Shown here one piece after another: positions 9,666-19,739 of a DNA stretch of 64,000 nucleotides. Both the position numbers and the translations under genes were made by a program. The stretch comes from Citrobacter sp. wls619 (GTDB lineage Bacteria > Pseudomonadota > Gammaproteobacteria > Enterobacterales > Enterobacteriaceae): contig NZ_SZXJ01000064.1 of assembly GCF_005281345.1 (NCBI RefSeq), forward strand, positions 21,797 to 85,796. The letters run 5' to 3'. Positions within the stretch are counted from its first letter, which is position 1. The number at the start of each line of letters is the position of its first letter. A model generated the notes under the pieces. It was not told the DNA's origin and did no database searches. It saw only the letters and a program-made list of their open reading frames with translations.

Positions 9666-10535
9666 TCAGAAGATATCGTTGAGCATCACACCCACACCCA
9701 CACGCGTCTGATTGAAATTGTAGTCGATCAGCGATTCGCCGTAGCCGCTATAGACCTGGGTGTAGAAGCGAACATGCTTCGTGATCGGGTAGCTCGCGCC
9801 GATTTCAGCACCACCGTAACCGGTATTCCAGTTGTACTGGCCTTTCACGCTGATGACGGCATCACCGAGGTGATAGCCCATTTTCAGCTGGTAGTAGCCC
9901 ATGTATTTGGTGATGTCGGGGTTATCGTCGGTGCTACCGATGACGTACCACGGTTTAACCTCCACCAGCCAGTTGCCATTTTCAGCCATCAGACGAGTGT
10001 ACAGACGGTTCCAACTGCGCGAGGTGGGATCGGATCGCCCATTCGAATCATGGTTATAGCCCATTTCGACATCACGCAGCGTCCAGCCAGCAAAGCGATA
10101 GTCGGTGGCGAATCCAAGGAACAGCTGCGGCTCGTAGTTAGTTTCACGAAACGGTGAAGACTCTTCACTATTAGAAAGCTGCCACCAGGATTTCTGAGTA
10201 TATGAACCACCGAGCACTGAATTCGGGCCCAAAATCCCGCGCCAAAGCGGAAATGCCAGGCTTAGCTGAAACTTAACCTCATCTTTGCGCGCATTATCCG
10301 ACCAGTTATAGCTGCTGATCGCCTCTTTGTTCATATCGCTGGTATTGGTGTAGATGAGATAGTTGGTGTCATAGGGGTACAGCGTGAAAGGATTATCGTG
10401 TTCTTGCAGCATATTGGCGATGATACTGCCTCTCACTGCTGGTGCATCATGAATCTCTTTCACTGTCGCTTCCTGCGCATACGCGGTCAACGGCAGCATG
10501 ACTGCTGGTAGTAACCAACCCAGAATCGCCCGCAT
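9666..10535 (-). CDS. pldA: Outer membrane phospholipase A
   Basis: PldA (OMPLA) is a 12-stranded outer-membrane barrel that degrades mislocalised phospholipids in the outer leaflet. The 289-residue precursor has a signal peptide cleaved after A-Y-A (residue 20), and the active-site segment N161-H162-D163-S164-N165 contains the catalytic His and Ser (142 and 144 in the mature protein). The C-terminus ends in phenylalanine, the expected barrel-assembly signal. It is monocistronic between a terminator and the divergent gene yigI. Confidence 0.98.
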   Translation of the reverse strand: MRAILGWLLPAVMLPLTAYAQEATVKEIHDAPAVRGSIIANMLQEHDNPFTLYPYDTNYLIYTNTSDMNKEAISSYNWSDNARKDEVKFQLSLAFPLWRGILGPNSVLGGSYTQKSWWQLSNSEESSPFRETNYEPQLFLGFATDYRFAGWTLRDVEMGYNHDSNGRSDPTSRSWNRLYTRLMAENGNWLVEVKPWYVIGSTDDNPDITKYMGYYQLKMGYHLGDAVISVKGQYNWNTGYGGAEIGASYPITKHVRFYTQVYSGYGESLIDYNFNQTRVGVGVMLNDIF

Positions 10536-10700
10536 CGGTAGTGTTCTCCTGAACCAAAATATTGATGAATTGTATAATTATCTGCCAAGTATTCTACATA
10601 CTTAGCTAGTTCCTCGTTAGTTATCCCGTCCTAAAGTAGAAAACAACAAATAATAAGCATAATATCAACATTTCATTAACCAATAAGGTGTCGGGATCGT

Positions 10701-11168
10701 ATGTCTGCTGTTCTTACTGCTGAGCAAGCCCTTAAATTAGTGGGTGAAATGTTTGTCTATCATATGCCGTTTAATCGGGCATTGGGGCTGGAACTGGAAC
10801 GTTATGAAAAAGAATTTGCGCAATTAGCGTTTAATAACCAACCGATGATGGTGGGTAACTGGGCACAAAGCATCCTGCACGGCGGGGTGATCGCCTCAGC
10901 GCTGGACGTTGCCGCCGGACTGGTGTGCGTTGGCAGTACGCTAACCCGCCACGAGACCATCAGCGAGGACGAGCTACGCCAGCGCATGTCACGAATGGGC
11001 ACCATCGATCTGCGCGTTGATTACCTGCGGCCAGGCAGAGGGAACCGCTTTACGGCCACCAGCAGTCTGCTGCGAGCAGGCAATAAAGTGGCTGTCGCAC
11101 GCGTGGAACTGCATAACGAAGAACAGCTTTATATCGCCAGTGCAACTGCCACTTATATGGTGGGGTAA
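10701..11168 (+). CDS. yigI: Hotdog-fold acyl-CoA thioesterase YigI
   Basis: A 155-residue PaaI-type hotdog thioesterase. The motif around [10 protein letters not shown] provides the conserved acidic helix, and the late D-Y-L-R-P-G-R segment is typical of the family. E. coli YigI has the same length and is described as a medium- to long-chain acyl-CoA thioesterase. It is upstream of rarD on the same strand with a 51-base gap. Confidence 0.92.
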   Translation: MSAVLTAEQALKLVGEMFVYHMPFNRALGLELERYEKEFAQLAFNNQPMMVGNWAQSILHGGVIASALDVAAGLVCVGSTLTRHETISEDELRQRMSRMGTIDLRVDYLRPGRGNRFTATSSLLRAGNKVAVARVELHNEEQLYIASATATYMVG

Positions 11169-11219
11169 GCGCCTGAAAAAAGGTAAACTACGGTTACTTT
11201 TCTGTAATGAGTTCTCCCA

Positions 11220-12113
11220 ATGGATGCTAAACAAACGCGGCAGGGCGTGTTACTCGCTCTTGCTGCCTATTTTATTTGGGGTATCGCTCCCGCCTACTTC
11301 AAACTGATTTATTACGTCCCGGCGGATGAGATCCTGACGCACCGCGTCATCTGGTCATTTTTCTTTATGGTGGCGCTGATGAGCGTTAGTCGCCAATGGT
11401 CAGGTGTCAAAACGCTGCTGCAAACGCCAAAGAAGATTTTTCTGCTGGCGCTCTCGGCGGTCCTAATCGGCGGAAACTGGCTGCTCTTTATCTGGGCGGT
11501 CAATAACCACCATATGCTGGAAGCCAGCCTCGGTTACTTTATTAACCCGCTGGTGAATATCGTGTTGGGGATGATTTTCCTCGGAGAACGCTTCCGTCGT
11601 ATGCAGTGGCTTGCGGTCTTATTAGCCGCTTGTGGCGTGCTGGTGCAGCTATGGACCTTTGGCTCCCTGCCAATAATCGCCTTGGGGCTGGCGTTCAGCT
11701 TTGCTTTCTATGGTCTGGTGCGCAAGAAAATCGCCGTCGAAGCGCAAACCGGCATGCTGATCGAAACCCTGTGGCTCTTGCCCGTTGCGGCCATCTATCT
11801 GTTTGGTATCGCAGACAGCCCGACCAGCCATATGGGTCAGAACCCCATGTCGCTTAATCTGCTGCTGATTGCTGCGGGTGTCGTGACCACAATCCCGCTG
11901 CTGTGCTTTACCGGTGCGGCAACCCGTCTACGTCTGTCCACGCTGGGCTTTTTCCAGTATATCGGGCCAACGCTGATGTTCCTGCTGGCAGTAACGTTCT
12001 ACGGTGAAGTGCCGGGAGCGGATAAAATGGTCACCTTCGCCTTTATCTGGGTGGCGCTGGCAATTTTCGTGATGGATGCGATTTATACGCAACGACGGGT
12101 TCGTCGGAGCTAG
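11220..12113 (+). CDS. rarD: EamA-family membrane transporter RarD
   Basis: A 297-residue inner-membrane protein with about ten hydrophobic segments and the RarD-type N-terminus M-D-A-K-Q-T-R-Q-G-V. RarD proteins are drug/metabolite transporter-superfamily members once linked to chloramphenicol resistance; the substrate is unknown. In E. coli, yigG and yigF follow between rarD and corA. Here only a BIME of about 60 bases separates rarD from the end of the convergent gene corA. Confidence 0.94.
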   Translation: MDAKQTRQGVLLALAAYFIWGIAPAYFKLIYYVPADEILTHRVIWSFFFMVALMSVSRQWSGVKTLLQTPKKIFLLALSAVLIGGNWLLFIWAVNNHHMLEASLGYFINPLVNIVLGMIFLGERFRRMQWLAVLLAACGVLVQLWTFGSLPIIALGLAFSFAFYGLVRKKIAVEAQTGMLIETLWLLPVAAIYLFGIADSPTSHMGQNPMSLNLLLIAAGVVTTIPLLCFTGAATRLRLSTLGFFQYIGPTLMFLLAVTFYGEVPGADKMVTFAFIWVALAIFVMDAIYTQRRVRRS

Positions 12114-12118
12114 GGGAG

Positions 12119-12177
12119 TGCCGGATGGCGCTTCGCTTATCCGGCCTACAAAAGCACATCGCTGTAGGCCGGATAAA
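12119..12177. repeat. BIME (two REP units) between rarD and corA
   Basis: Two inverted REP units (GTGCCGGATGGCGC...ATCCGGCCTAC and GTAGGCCGGATAAAG) lie head to head between two convergent stops. The element occupies the place where E. coli has yigF and yigG. Confidence 0.85.
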
Positions 12178-12186
12178 GTACAGTTA

Positions 12187-13137
12187 TTACAGCCAGTTCT
12201 TGCGCTTAAAGTACAGATACGGCGCCAGACCCGCGAGCATCATAAAGACAATCGCGCCAGGATAACCGAAGCTCCAGTGCAGCTCTGGCATAAACTCAAA
12301 GTTCATGCCATAGCTGGAAGCCACCAGCGTCGGCGGCAGGAATACGACAGAAACCACCGAGAAGATCTTGATGATGCGGTTCTGCTCGATGTTGATAAAG
12401 CCCATCGCCGCCTGCATCAGGAAGTTAACCTTCTGGAACAGTGATTCGTTATGCGGCAACAGGGACTCGATATCGCGCAGGATCTCACGCGCCTGCTCCA
12501 GCTGACTGCCCGGCAGACGCGCTTTACGCACCAGGAAGTTCAGTGCGCGCTGGGTATCCATCAGACACAAGCGTACCTTCCAGCCGATATCTTCCAGCTC
12601 CGCCAGCGTCGACAGCGCTTCGTCATATTCATCGCCCTGACGCCCTTCCATGATCACACGGCTGAGTTTTTCCAGATCGCTGTAGATATTTTCTATTTCA
12701 TCCGCCAGCTGTTCGATTTTGGTTTCGAACAGGTCGAGCAGCAGCTCGTAGGCGTTGCCATCCACCATCGCCTGATTGCGCGCACGCATGCGGTACAGGC
12801 GAAAAGCCGGCAGTTCGCGCTCGCGCAGGGTAAACAGGCGACCTTCGCGAATGGTAAATGCGACGGTTGAGTTGCCCGCGTGATCGTCGGCGTCTTCATA
12901 AAAGAAGAAGGAGTGGATGTGCAAACCGTCTTCGTCTTCAAAAAAACGTGCGGATGCTTCGATGTCTTCCAGTTCAGGGCGCGTAGCCAGATTCTGGCCC
13001 AAGTCCTTTTGCACACGGTTTCGTTCTTCGTCATCCGGCTCGACTAAATCGACCCAAACCGAACTGGCCAGGTGCTCGATCTCGTCCGCCTCAAGGCGAG
13101 TTAAACGATTGTTTTCCAGTTGAAATGCGCTCAGCAT
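12187..13137 (-). CDS. corA: Magnesium/cobalt/nickel channel CorA
   Basis: CorA is the main constitutive Mg2+ uptake channel, a homopentamer of the inner membrane. The 316-residue protein has a long acidic cytoplasmic domain, the Y-G-M-N-F selectivity signature with GMN at about 277-279, two C-terminal transmembrane helices and a basic K-R-K-N-W-L tail. I chose the M-L-S-A-F-Q-L start, which equals E. coli and Salmonella CorA and has GGGAG upstream. The frame opens five codons earlier. A leader of about 240 bases carries a candidate short ORF and hairpins. Confidence 0.98.
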   Translation of the reverse strand: MLSAFQLENNRLTRLEADEIEHLASSVWVDLVEPDDEERNRVQKDLGQNLATRPELEDIEASARFFEDEDGLHIHSFFFYEDADDHAGNSTVAFTIREGRLFTLRERELPAFRLYRMRARNQAMVDGNAYELLLDLFETKIEQLADEIENIYSDLEKLSRVIMEGRQGDEYDEALSTLAELEDIGWKVRLCLMDTQRALNFLVRKARLPGSQLEQAREILRDIESLLPHNESLFQKVNFLMQAAMGFINIEQNRIIKIFSVVSVVFLPPTLVASSYGMNFEFMPELHWSFGYPGAIVFMMLAGLAPYLYFKRKNWL

Positions 13138-13291
13138 GACCGGGACTCCCAATGCAAAAAATTATCGGACAGTTCGGAGGGCACACAGAAACAAATTGGG
13201 TTTCAGACCATTAAACAGCCTGACTCAGCGCGACGGGAAAAAACAGAAGGTCGCTGACAACCGCGAAGGCTATCAGCAAAAAGGGATAGCC

Positions 13292-13348
13292 TTAGGAGTT
13301 GATCCTGGATGACAGGATAATGAGCCAGTATCTACTGGGTGTGTCCAA
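13292..13348 (-). CDS. corL: Candidate corA leader peptide (corL-like), TTG start
   Basis: An 18-codon ORF begins with TTG, 9 bases after a GAGG ribosome binding site, and encodes M-D-T-P-S-R-Y-W-L-I-I-L-S-S-R-I-N-S. It is inside the corA leader, about 150 bases before the corA ATG. Hairpins overlap or follow it: CCAGTA/TACTGG and ATCCTG/CAGGAT inside the ORF, and AAGGCTATC/GATAGCCTT just after it. In Salmonella, translation of a leader ORF called corL controls Rho-dependent termination before corA. I infer the same role; the published corL sequence was not compared. Confidence 0.6.
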   Translation of the reverse strand: MDTPSRYWLIILSSRINS

Positions 13349-13380
13349 GGCGAATGTCCTCTTAGCGTAATCGTGCGCGC

Positions 13381-13409
13381 ATGTTACGCCAGCAAAATTT
13401 TGACGTCAA
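13381..13409 (-). promoter_or_regulatory. Sigma-70 promoter for corA
   Basis: On the minus strand TTGACG is followed after exactly 17 bases by TAACAT. Transcription would start about 7 bases downstream and produce a 5' leader of roughly 240 bases before corA. Confidence 0.7.
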
Positions 13410-13508
13410 CACGCAACGGATGGCGAAAAAGTAATAATTTCCCCTTATACAGAAAGGTTAGCAGAGGGGAATTATTTATCTATGATTTCAGAATATTAAC
13501 CGACAGAT

Positions 13509-13587
13509 AGCCGGATGGCGGCTTCGCCTTATCCGGCCTACGAATAAAAATGTTACCCGGTCTGTAGGCCGGATAAGCGCAGCGACA
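13509..13587. repeat. BIME between uvrD and the corA promoter
   Basis: Two REP units in opposite orientation (GCCGGATGGCGG...ATCCGGCCTACG and GTAGGCCGGATAAGCGC) sit just past the uvrD stop. They probably form the 3' end of the uvrD mRNA. Confidence 0.85.
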
Positions 13588-13595
13588 TCAGGCGA

Positions 13596-15758
13596 TCACA
13601 CCGTTTCCAGTCTGGCGTAGGCCGCCACCAACCATTTAATGCCCTGCCCCTGGAACGCCACCTGCAGGCGACTGTGCTCGCCGCTGCCTTCGAGGTTGAC
13701 GATGGTGCCTTCACCAAACTTGGCGTGGCGCACGCGCTGACCGAGCTTATAACCGGTGTCGTTCTCCGCCATTGGCGTGCCCATCCGTTGATGGCTGACC
13801 GGGCGGCTGACAGTGGCGCGAAGGCGAACCTCTTCCACGCACGCTTCCGGCAGTTCGCCGATAAAGCGCGATGGGCGATGGTAAACCTCTTTGCCGTACA
13901 GGCGGCGCGTTTCGGCGTAGGTCAGCGTCAGCTTTTGCATCGCGCGAGTCACGCCGACATAGGCCAGACGACGTTCTTCTTCCAGACGACCGCCTTCGTC
14001 CAGCGACATCTGGCTGGGGAACATGCCTTCTTCCATCCCGACAATAAAGACCTGCGGGAACTCCAGGCCTTTCGCCGAGTGCAGGGTCATCAGTTGGACC
14101 GCGTCCTGCCAGGTATCCGCCTGCCCTTCACCCGCTTCCAGCGCGGCGTGAGACAGAAACGCCTGCAGCGGCATTAAATCTTCATCTTCTTCGTTGTAGC
14201 TGAACTGGCGCGTTGCCGTGACCAGTTCGTCTAAGTTTTCGATACGTGTCTGGCCCTTCTCGCCTTTCTCCTGTTCGTACATCATGCGCAAGCCGGAGTC
14301 TTTAATCACCCGGTCAGTCTGCACGTGCAGTGGCATATCGGCGGTCTCCTGCGCCAGTGCCTCAATAAGCTCCATAAAACGCTGTAGCGCGCTGGCAGCA
14401 CGACCGGCAAGGGCTTTTTCCTGCAGCAGCTCACGACAGGCCTGCCACAGCGTTAGCTGGCGGTCACGCGAGGTCTGGCGCACCACATCCAGTGTACGAT
14501 CGCCAATACCGCGCGTCGGTGTATTCACCACGCGTTCAAACGCAGCATCATCGTTGCGGTTAGCGATCAGACGCAGGTAAGAGAGCGCATCTTTGATTTC
14601 CTGGCGTTCAAAGAAGCGCATACCGCCGTAAATACGGTACGGCATGCTGGCCTGTAACAGCGCCTCTTCCAGTACGCGCGACTGGGCGTTGCTGCGATAC
14701 AGAATGGCGCATTGTTCCAGCGCTCCGCCGTTGTCCTGCCAGGTCTTGATACGGTTGACCACAAAGCGCGCTTCATCGAGCTCGTTGAACGCGCAGTACA
14801 GAGAGATCGGTTCGCCGTCGACCCCGTCAGTCCACAGCTTTTTACCCAGACGCCCGTTGTTGTTTTCAATCAGGGCGTTGGCCGCGCTGAGGATGTTGTT
14901 GGTCGAACGGTAGTTCTGCTCCAGACGGATGGTTTCTGCGCCGGGGAAGTCAGTGAGGAAGCGCTGGATGTTTTCCACCTGTGCGCCGCGCCAGCCGTAG
15001 ATCGACTGATCGTCATCACCCACGATCATCACTTTACCGCTGTCGCCCGCCAGCAGGCGGATCCACGCGTACTGAATGTTGTTGGTATCCTGGAATTCGT
15101 CGACCAGGATATTGGTAAAGCGTTCGCGGTAATGCTGCAGGATATGTGGCTTGTTAAGCCACAGTTCATGGGCGCGCAGCAGCAGCTCGGCGAAATCCAC
15201 CAGCCCCGCGCGGTCACACGCTTCCTGGTAGGCCTGATAGACCTTCTGCCAGGTTTGCTCAACCGGGTTGCCATAGCTCTGTAAATGGTGCGGGCGTAGC
15301 CCTTCATCTTTCTGGCTGTTGATGAACCACATCGCCTGACGCGGTGGCCACTGCTTCTCATCCAGATTCATTGCTTTGATCAGGCGCTTAAGCAGACGCA
15401 ACTGGTCTTCGCTGTCGAGGATCTGGAAATCCTGTGGCAGATTCGCATCCATGTGGTGCGCGCGCAGCAGACGGTGCGCCAGACCGTGGAACGTCCCCAC
15501 CCACATACCGCCCTGGCTGGTGCCCATGATCTGACCAATACGGTGACGCATTTCCGCCGCCGCTTTGTTGGTAAACGTCACCGCCATAATGGAGTACGGC
15601 GAGTTGTTCTCAACCGTCAGTAACCAGGCGATACGGTGCACCAGCACACGCGTTTTACCACTCCCCGCGCCCGCCAGAACCAGCATGTTGCTGCGTGGCG
15701 CGGCCACAGCCTGGCGCTGTTCGTCATTGAGGCTATCGAGCAGGTAAGAAACGTCCAT
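13596..15758 (-). CDS. uvrD: DNA helicase II (UvrD)
   Basis: UvrD is a 3'-5' superfamily 1A helicase that removes incised strands in nucleotide excision repair and mismatch repair and strips RecA filaments. The 720-residue protein carries Walker A A-G-A-G-S-G-K-T at 29-36, D-E-F-Q-D, the [12 protein letters not shown] motif and a C-terminal Tudor-like tail. The M-D-V-S-Y-L start equals E. coli UvrD; the open frame extends 6 codons upstream only to a TTG. A LexA-type box lies 37 bases upstream, so SOS induction is expected. Confidence 0.98.
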   Translation of the reverse strand: MDVSYLLDSLNDEQRQAVAAPRSNMLVLAGAGSGKTRVLVHRIAWLLTVENNSPYSIMAVTFTNKAAAEMRHRIGQIMGTSQGGMWVGTFHGLAHRLLRAHHMDANLPQDFQILDSEDQLRLLKRLIKAMNLDEKQWPPRQAMWFINSQKDEGLRPHHLQSYGNPVEQTWQKVYQAYQEACDRAGLVDFAELLLRAHELWLNKPHILQHYRERFTNILVDEFQDTNNIQYAWIRLLAGDSGKVMIVGDDDQSIYGWRGAQVENIQRFLTDFPGAETIRLEQNYRSTNNILSAANALIENNNGRLGKKLWTDGVDGEPISLYCAFNELDEARFVVNRIKTWQDNGGALEQCAILYRSNAQSRVLEEALLQASMPYRIYGGMRFFERQEIKDALSYLRLIANRNDDAAFERVVNTPTRGIGDRTLDVVRQTSRDRQLTLWQACRELLQEKALAGRAASALQRFMELIEALAQETADMPLHVQTDRVIKDSGLRMMYEQEKGEKGQTRIENLDELVTATRQFSYNEEDEDLMPLQAFLSHAALEAGEGQADTWQDAVQLMTLHSAKGLEFPQVFIVGMEEGMFPSQMSLDEGGRLEEERRLAYVGVTRAMQKLTLTYAETRRLYGKEVYHRPSRFIGELPEACVEEVRLRATVSRPVSHQRMGTPMAENDTGYKLGQRVRHAKFGEGTIVNLEGSGEHSRLQVAFQGQGIKWLVAAYARLETV

Positions 15759-15794
15759 TGGCACCGCCGGAATCAACAGGGCCCCACCGGACCC

Positions 15795-15810
15795 CTGGGA
15801 ATTTATACAG
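15795..15810 (-). promoter_or_regulatory. LexA operator of uvrD
   Basis: The minus strand reads CTGTATAAATTCCCAG, matching CTGT-N8-ACAG at seven of eight positions, with CCAG replacing ACAG. The E. coli uvrD box has the same CCAG deviation, from memory. It lies between yigB and uvrD. Confidence 0.8.
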
Positions 15811-15822
15811 AGTTGTTGGTGA

Positions 15823-16539
15823 TTATATCAGCGAGGTCAGAGATGCCAACTGTGAAATTTCAATATGCGGAAGTAAACGGCTGTCAGCGGTTTGCATCAG
15901 GTCGGCATTTTCCGGTTTGATCCAGCAAACCTGCATGCCGCAACGAATGGCACCGGCAACGTCTGTCGTCAGATCATCACCCACATGCAGGATTTCCCCC
16001 ACAGGCAGATTCAGTTTTTCCGCGGCCAGCGAGTACATGTCGCTGAACGGTTTTGATCGCCCATCCGGACCCGCGCGCAGCACAAACTCAAAATAATCAC
16101 CCAGGCCGAACAGCTCCGGTTGCGCATTACCGTTGGTGATCGCCACCAGCGGCCATTTACGGGCCAGCGCCTTCAGCGTGTCATGCGTCGCCTGTGGGAC
16201 ATCAATACGGCTACGCCATTTGGCAAAATTCATCATCGCCGCGTTCGCCCCCATTCTGGCTTCTGCCTCTGACAACCCCGCCTCCAGCATAGCGCGCTCT
16301 ACGGCGCGGTGACGCCATTGGGTAACATCGTGGTAGATTTCCGGCTCGGCGTCGCGAACGGCCTGGCGTAAGCGCTGCAGGTCGCTATTTTGCAACGCAC
16401 GCAGCGCGGGATGGTAGTTCTGTACAAACGCGAGCGCTTCCTGCTCGGTGCGTGTGATAACGGGACGGTTATCGTAAAGGGTATCATCAAGGTCAAAGGT
16501 GAGCGCAGAAATGCGCCCCAAAGGCCGGTAAAAACGCAT
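15823..16539 (-). CDS. yigB: HAD phosphatase YigB (riboflavin pathway)
   Basis: A 238-residue HAD-family phosphatase with nucleophile motif D16-L-D18-D-T-L-Y and late [10 protein letters not shown]. coli YigB is one of the enzymes that dephosphorylate the ribitylaminouracil phosphate intermediate of riboflavin synthesis and FMN. Its ATG overlaps the xerC stop as TAATG, so it is the last gene of the dapF-yigA-xerC-yigB operon. Confidence 0.94.
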   Translation of the reverse strand: MRFYRPLGRISALTFDLDDTLYDNRPVITRTEQEALAFVQNYHPALRALQNSDLQRLRQAVRDAEPEIYHDVTQWRHRAVERAMLEAGLSEAEARMGANAAMMNFAKWRSRIDVPQATHDTLKALARKWPLVAITNGNAQPELFGLGDYFEFVLRAGPDGRSKPFSDMYSLAAEKLNLPVGEILHVGDDLTTDVAGAIRCGMQVCWIKPENADLMQTADSRLLPHIEISQLASLTSLI

Positions 16540-17441
16540 TATTTCCCCCGTTTGGCGCGTGGATGCGCCGCATCGTACACTGAAGCCAGGTGTTGAAAGT
16601 CAAGATGGGTATAGATTTGGGTCGTGGAGAGATTGGCATGGCCCAATAACTCCTGCACTCCGCGCAGATCGCCGCTCGACTCCAGCATATGCGTCGCAAA
16701 AGAGTGGCGCAATTTGTGGGGATGTACGTGGCTGTTCAGCCCCTGCTTGATACCCCATTCCGCAAAGCGTTTCTGCACATTGCGCGCCGAGATACGTTTG
16801 CCCAGTTTTGACAGGAACAGCGCATCGTCATCGCTGCCAAACAGTCCGCGCAGATCCAACCAGTGCTCAATCCACGCCACCGCATTGCGGCCAATCGGCA
16901 GACGGCGTTCTTTACTGCCCTTGCCCATCACCCATACTTCGCCAGTATCAAGATCGAGATGTTTAATATCCAGCCCCACCAGTTCAGACAGACGCAGCCC
17001 TGCACCGTACATCACTTCCAACATCGCCCGGTCTCGCACGGCGAGGGGATCGTTGAGATCGATATCCAGCAGGCGATTAACATCATCAACGTCGATATTT
17101 TTGGGTAAATGGCGCGGCGCTTTCGGCGCGGAAACACTTTTTGCCGGATTAGCGTTCAGCTCGCCCTGATTAACCATCCAGTCGAAGAAACTGCGCAGTG
17201 CAGACAGGCGCAACGCCAGACTCGCCGGCCCCAGACCTTTACGTCGGCTGCGTACGGCAAAACTACGCACCATCGAAGCGTCACACTGCTGCCAGCTTTG
17301 CAGACCGGTTTCACCGGCTAACGCAATGATGGCATCAAGCTGACGCTGATAATTTAGCAATGTGATCGGGCTAAGCTGGCGCTCAACGCCCAGATAGCGC
17401 AAAAAGCGCGCCACATCCTGAGAAAGGGGTGAATCGGTCAT
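16539..17441 (-). CDS. xerC: Site-specific tyrosine recombinase XerC
   Basis: XerC works with XerD at dif to resolve chromosome dimers, under FtsK control. The 300-residue protein has an N-terminal SAM-like DNA-binding domain and a catalytic domain with R150, K174, H242, R245, H268 and nucleophile Y277 all present. E. coli XerC has 298 residues; the two extra residues are near the N-terminus. It overlaps yigA by 4 bases (ATGA) and yigB by one base. Confidence 0.98.
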   Translation of the reverse strand: MTDSPLSQDVARFLRYLGVERQLSPITLLNYQRQLDAIIALAGETGLQSWQQCDASMVRSFAVRSRRKGLGPASLALRLSALRSFFDWMVNQGELNANPAKSVSAPKAPRHLPKNIDVDDVNRLLDIDLNDPLAVRDRAMLEVMYGAGLRLSELVGLDIKHLDLDTGEVWVMGKGSKERRLPIGRNAVAWIEHWLDLRGLFGSDDDALFLSKLGKRISARNVQKRFAEWGIKQGLNSHVHPHKLRHSFATHMLESSGDLRGVQELLGHANLSTTQIYTHLDFQHLASVYDAAHPRAKRGK

Positions 17442-18145
17442 ACGCGTTCAATCCAACGCTCCAGCAGTTCCGGCAACATCAGCGAGATTTCCTGCAATAA
17501 CTGCGTGCCCTGCCCCTGCTGGTAATGATTGGCATCACGGCTACTGAACAACATGACACCAAGAGAGCCATCTGGCCCCAACATCGACATTGCCACCGAG
17601 CCGATGGCTTTCGCTTCCGGCATCATGACTAACAATTCCGGGCCGTGGAGTGGTCCAAGGTAGTGCTGTGACTGACCCAGACGCTGAATGCGCAGCGGTT
17701 CGAAAGCCTGGCGGCTTAATGCCAGATGGGTGAATTTCGAGGGCGCGCCAAGTCGCCAGCGATCCGGAAACAGACGAACCGTCGCTCCCGCCAGCCCTAA
17801 CTCACGCGCCCAGCGATGAAGTCGCATCAGCATGTCGTCGAGACTGTTCGCGGACACCAGTCGTCCTTGCAGATTTAACAGTCGATAGAACAGGCTTTCG
17901 TTGGCATTCGCTTGTTCCATCAACAACGCCATGTTCTCTTCCAGCACGTTGATATGATTGCGCGCCCGCGCCATATGCCATTCAACTAAAGAGACCGTGC
18001 CCCGCACCGGATGCGGGACGCGCATCGCTTCAACCGCTTGAGCATTACGGATAAAAAACTCAGGATTACGTTGCAGATAATCGACGACCGCCCGGTCGTC
18101 CAGTTCCATGAGCGTTTCCTGTAGTTCTTCCCCTGGTTGCTTCAT
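17438..18145 (-). CDS. yigA: DUF484 family protein YigA
   Basis: A 235-residue cytoplasmic protein of the DUF484 family, with a helical N-terminal part (including [12 protein letters not shown], which could form a coiled coil) and a GAF-like C-terminal half. The biochemical function is unknown. It is conserved between dapF and xerC in enterobacteria, and overlaps both by 4 bases (ATGA), which suggests translational coupling. Confidence 0.93.
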   Translation of the reverse strand: MKQPGEELQETLMELDDRAVVDYLQRNPEFFIRNAQAVEAMRVPHPVRGTVSLVEWHMARARNHINVLEENMALLMEQANANESLFYRLLNLQGRLVSANSLDDMLMRLHRWARELGLAGATVRLFPDRWRLGAPSKFTHLALSRQAFEPLRIQRLGQSQHYLGPLHGPELLVMMPEAKAIGSVAMSMLGPDGSLGVMLFSSRDANHYQQGQGTQLLQEISLMLPELLERWIERV

Positions 18146-18966
18146 AAGTGAATAAATCCGTCGTAGACATGTGCCGCCGGGCCAGTCATATATAACGGAT
18201 GACCCGGACCTTTCCAGGCGATATCAAGTCGACCGCCCGGTAATTCCACCCTCACTTCATCTGCCAGCAGGCCCTGCTGAATACCGACAGCGACAGCCGC
18301 ACACGCGCCGCTGCCGCAAGCCTGCGTTTCACCCGCGCCACGCTCATAAACACGCAGTCGGATATGCTCACGCTTGACCACTTGCATAAAGCCGATATTG
18401 GCGCGTTCAGGGAAGCGTTCATGGCTTTCCAGAACCGGTCCCAGTGTTTCCACCGTGGCCGTATCAACATCATCAACCTGAATCACGCAATGCGGATTCC
18501 CCATTGAAACCACGCCGCACAATACTGTCTGCTCGGCCACTCGCATAATATAGGTCTTCTCTGCTTTATTGGCACGAAAAGGGACCTGCGAGGGTTCGAA
18601 GTTGGGTTCCCCCATGTTGACCCGCACCAGCTCATCGTCCGTTACGCTTAATACCATGCGGCCATTCGCGGTACTGACACGAATATCACGCTTATTCGTC
18701 AACCCTTTCAGGCGCACAAAACGGGCAAAGCAACGAGCGCCATTGCCACACTGCGAGACTTCGCTGCCATCAGCATTAAAAATGCGGTAATGGAAATCCA
18801 GCTCCGGATCGTACGGCGGCTCGACGACCAGCAGTTGATCGAACCCAACACCCAGATGCCGGTCAGACAAGCGACGGATCAGCTCGGGTGAGAAAAAGAC
18901 ATTCTGCGTTACCGCGTCGACGACCATAAAATCGTTGCCAAGGCCATGCATTTTAGAGAATTGCAT
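18142..18966 (-). CDS. dapF: Diaminopimelate epimerase
   Basis: DapF interconverts LL- and meso-diaminopimelate for lysine and peptidoglycan synthesis. The 274-residue cytosolic enzyme has the two catalytic cysteines in context: Cys73 in Q-C-G-N-G-A-R and Cys217 in Q-A-C-G-S-G-A-C. It is the first enzyme gene of an overlapped operon with yigA, xerC and yigB, and follows lptM after 36 bases. Confidence 0.98.
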   Translation of the reverse strand: MQFSKMHGLGNDFMVVDAVTQNVFFSPELIRRLSDRHLGVGFDQLLVVEPPYDPELDFHYRIFNADGSEVSQCGNGARCFARFVRLKGLTNKRDIRVSTANGRMVLSVTDDELVRVNMGEPNFEPSQVPFRANKAEKTYIMRVAEQTVLCGVVSMGNPHCVIQVDDVDTATVETLGPVLESHERFPERANIGFMQVVKREHIRLRVYERGAGETQACGSGACAAVAVGIQQGLLADEVRVELPGGRLDIAWKGPGHPLYMTGPAAHVYDGFIHL

Positions 18967-19002
18967 TGTTTACTCCGTTCACGCGGGTACAGAAACTTAC
19001 CG

Positions 19003-19206
19003 TCAGTAATTCACCTGAGAAGGCCCATCACTGATTCCACGATCGTTTTTATCCGGCGTCGTAGATTGTGCTGGCGACTGAATGCTCTTCGTCGGAGGCG
19101 GCGCGTTTTTGTCTGCTGGCGGGAAATAGAGAGGTCCCTTCAGACCACAGCCCGTCAGGCTGAACAGTGTAAAAAGTACAGCGAGTGCCTGAAACACGTT
19201 TTTCAT
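19003..19206 (-). CDS. lptM: Small lipoprotein LptM (YifL)
   Basis: A 67-residue lipoprotein with a lipobox L-T-G-C; Cys20 is the lipidated residue. A short conserved [10 protein letters not shown] segment follows directly, then a proline-rich, disordered tail. E. coli LptM associates with the LptD/LptE translocon and helps LptD mature its disulphides. It is upstream of dapF on the same strand and divergent from cyaY. The small size and clear lipobox support the call. Confidence 0.93.
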   Translation of the reverse strand: MKNVFQALAVLFTLFSLTGCGLKGPLYFPPADKNAPPPTKSIQSPAQSTTPDKNDRGISDGPSQVNY

Positions 19207-19343
19207 TATGGATTGCCTGTAAGTTCATGCTTTCTGTTTTCTATCATCGCAGGAGAAGGCGTAAAAGCAAGAGTTTGGCTAAAAACTGCAACGTGATTTA
19301 TTCCGCGTTATACTGCGGCCATCACGAAAAACAGGATAAAAAA

Positions 19344-19664
19344 ATGAACGACAGTGAATTTCATCGCCTTGCCGACACCCTGTGGATGACCATTGAAGAG
19401 CGTCTGGACGACTGGGACGGCGACAGCGATATCGATTGTGAGATCAACGGTGGCGTACTGACCATCAGCTTCGAAAATGGCAGCAAAATTATCATTAACC
19501 GTCAGGAGCCGCTGCACCAGGTATGGTTGGCCACTAAACAGGGCGGTTACCATTTTGACCTGAAAGGCGACGAGTGGGTTTGCGACCGCAGCGGTGAAAC
19601 CTTCTGGGATCTGCTGGAACAGGCGGCAACGCAACAAGCGGGTGAAGAGGTAAGTTTCCGTTAA
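19344..19664 (+). CDS. cyaY: Frataxin homologue CyaY
   Basis: CyaY is the bacterial frataxin that binds IscS and iron and slows Fe-S cluster assembly. The 106-residue protein has the acidic first helix ([14 protein letters not shown]) and the [12 protein letters not shown] strand. I start at [10 protein letters not shown]; an open frame extends 53 codons upstream but would overlap divergent lptM. It converges on cyaA with a REP pair between them. Confidence 0.97.
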   Translation: MNDSEFHRLADTLWMTIEERLDDWDGDSDIDCEINGGVLTISFENGSKIIINRQEPLHQVWLATKQGGYHFDLKGDEWVCDRSGETFWDLLEQAATQQAGEEVSFR

Positions 19665-19670
19665 GTTTTA

Positions 19671-19731
19671 GTGCCGGATGCGCTTCGCTTATCCGGCCTA
19701 CTTTGGCCCGGTAAGCGTCGCGCATCCGGGC
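19671..19731. repeat. REP pair between cyaY and cyaA
   Basis: GTGCCGGATGCGC...ATCCGGCCTAC is followed by CCCGGTAAGCGTCGCGCATC, a second degenerate unit. It sits between two convergent stops. Confidence 0.75.
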
Positions 19732-19739
19732 AAGTTAAC

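Noticed and set aside
9405..10157. 250-residue plus-strand ORF opposite recQ and pldA
   Set aside because: It spans the antisense of two real genes and the terminator between them. Frame openness follows from codon bias of the genes on the other strand.
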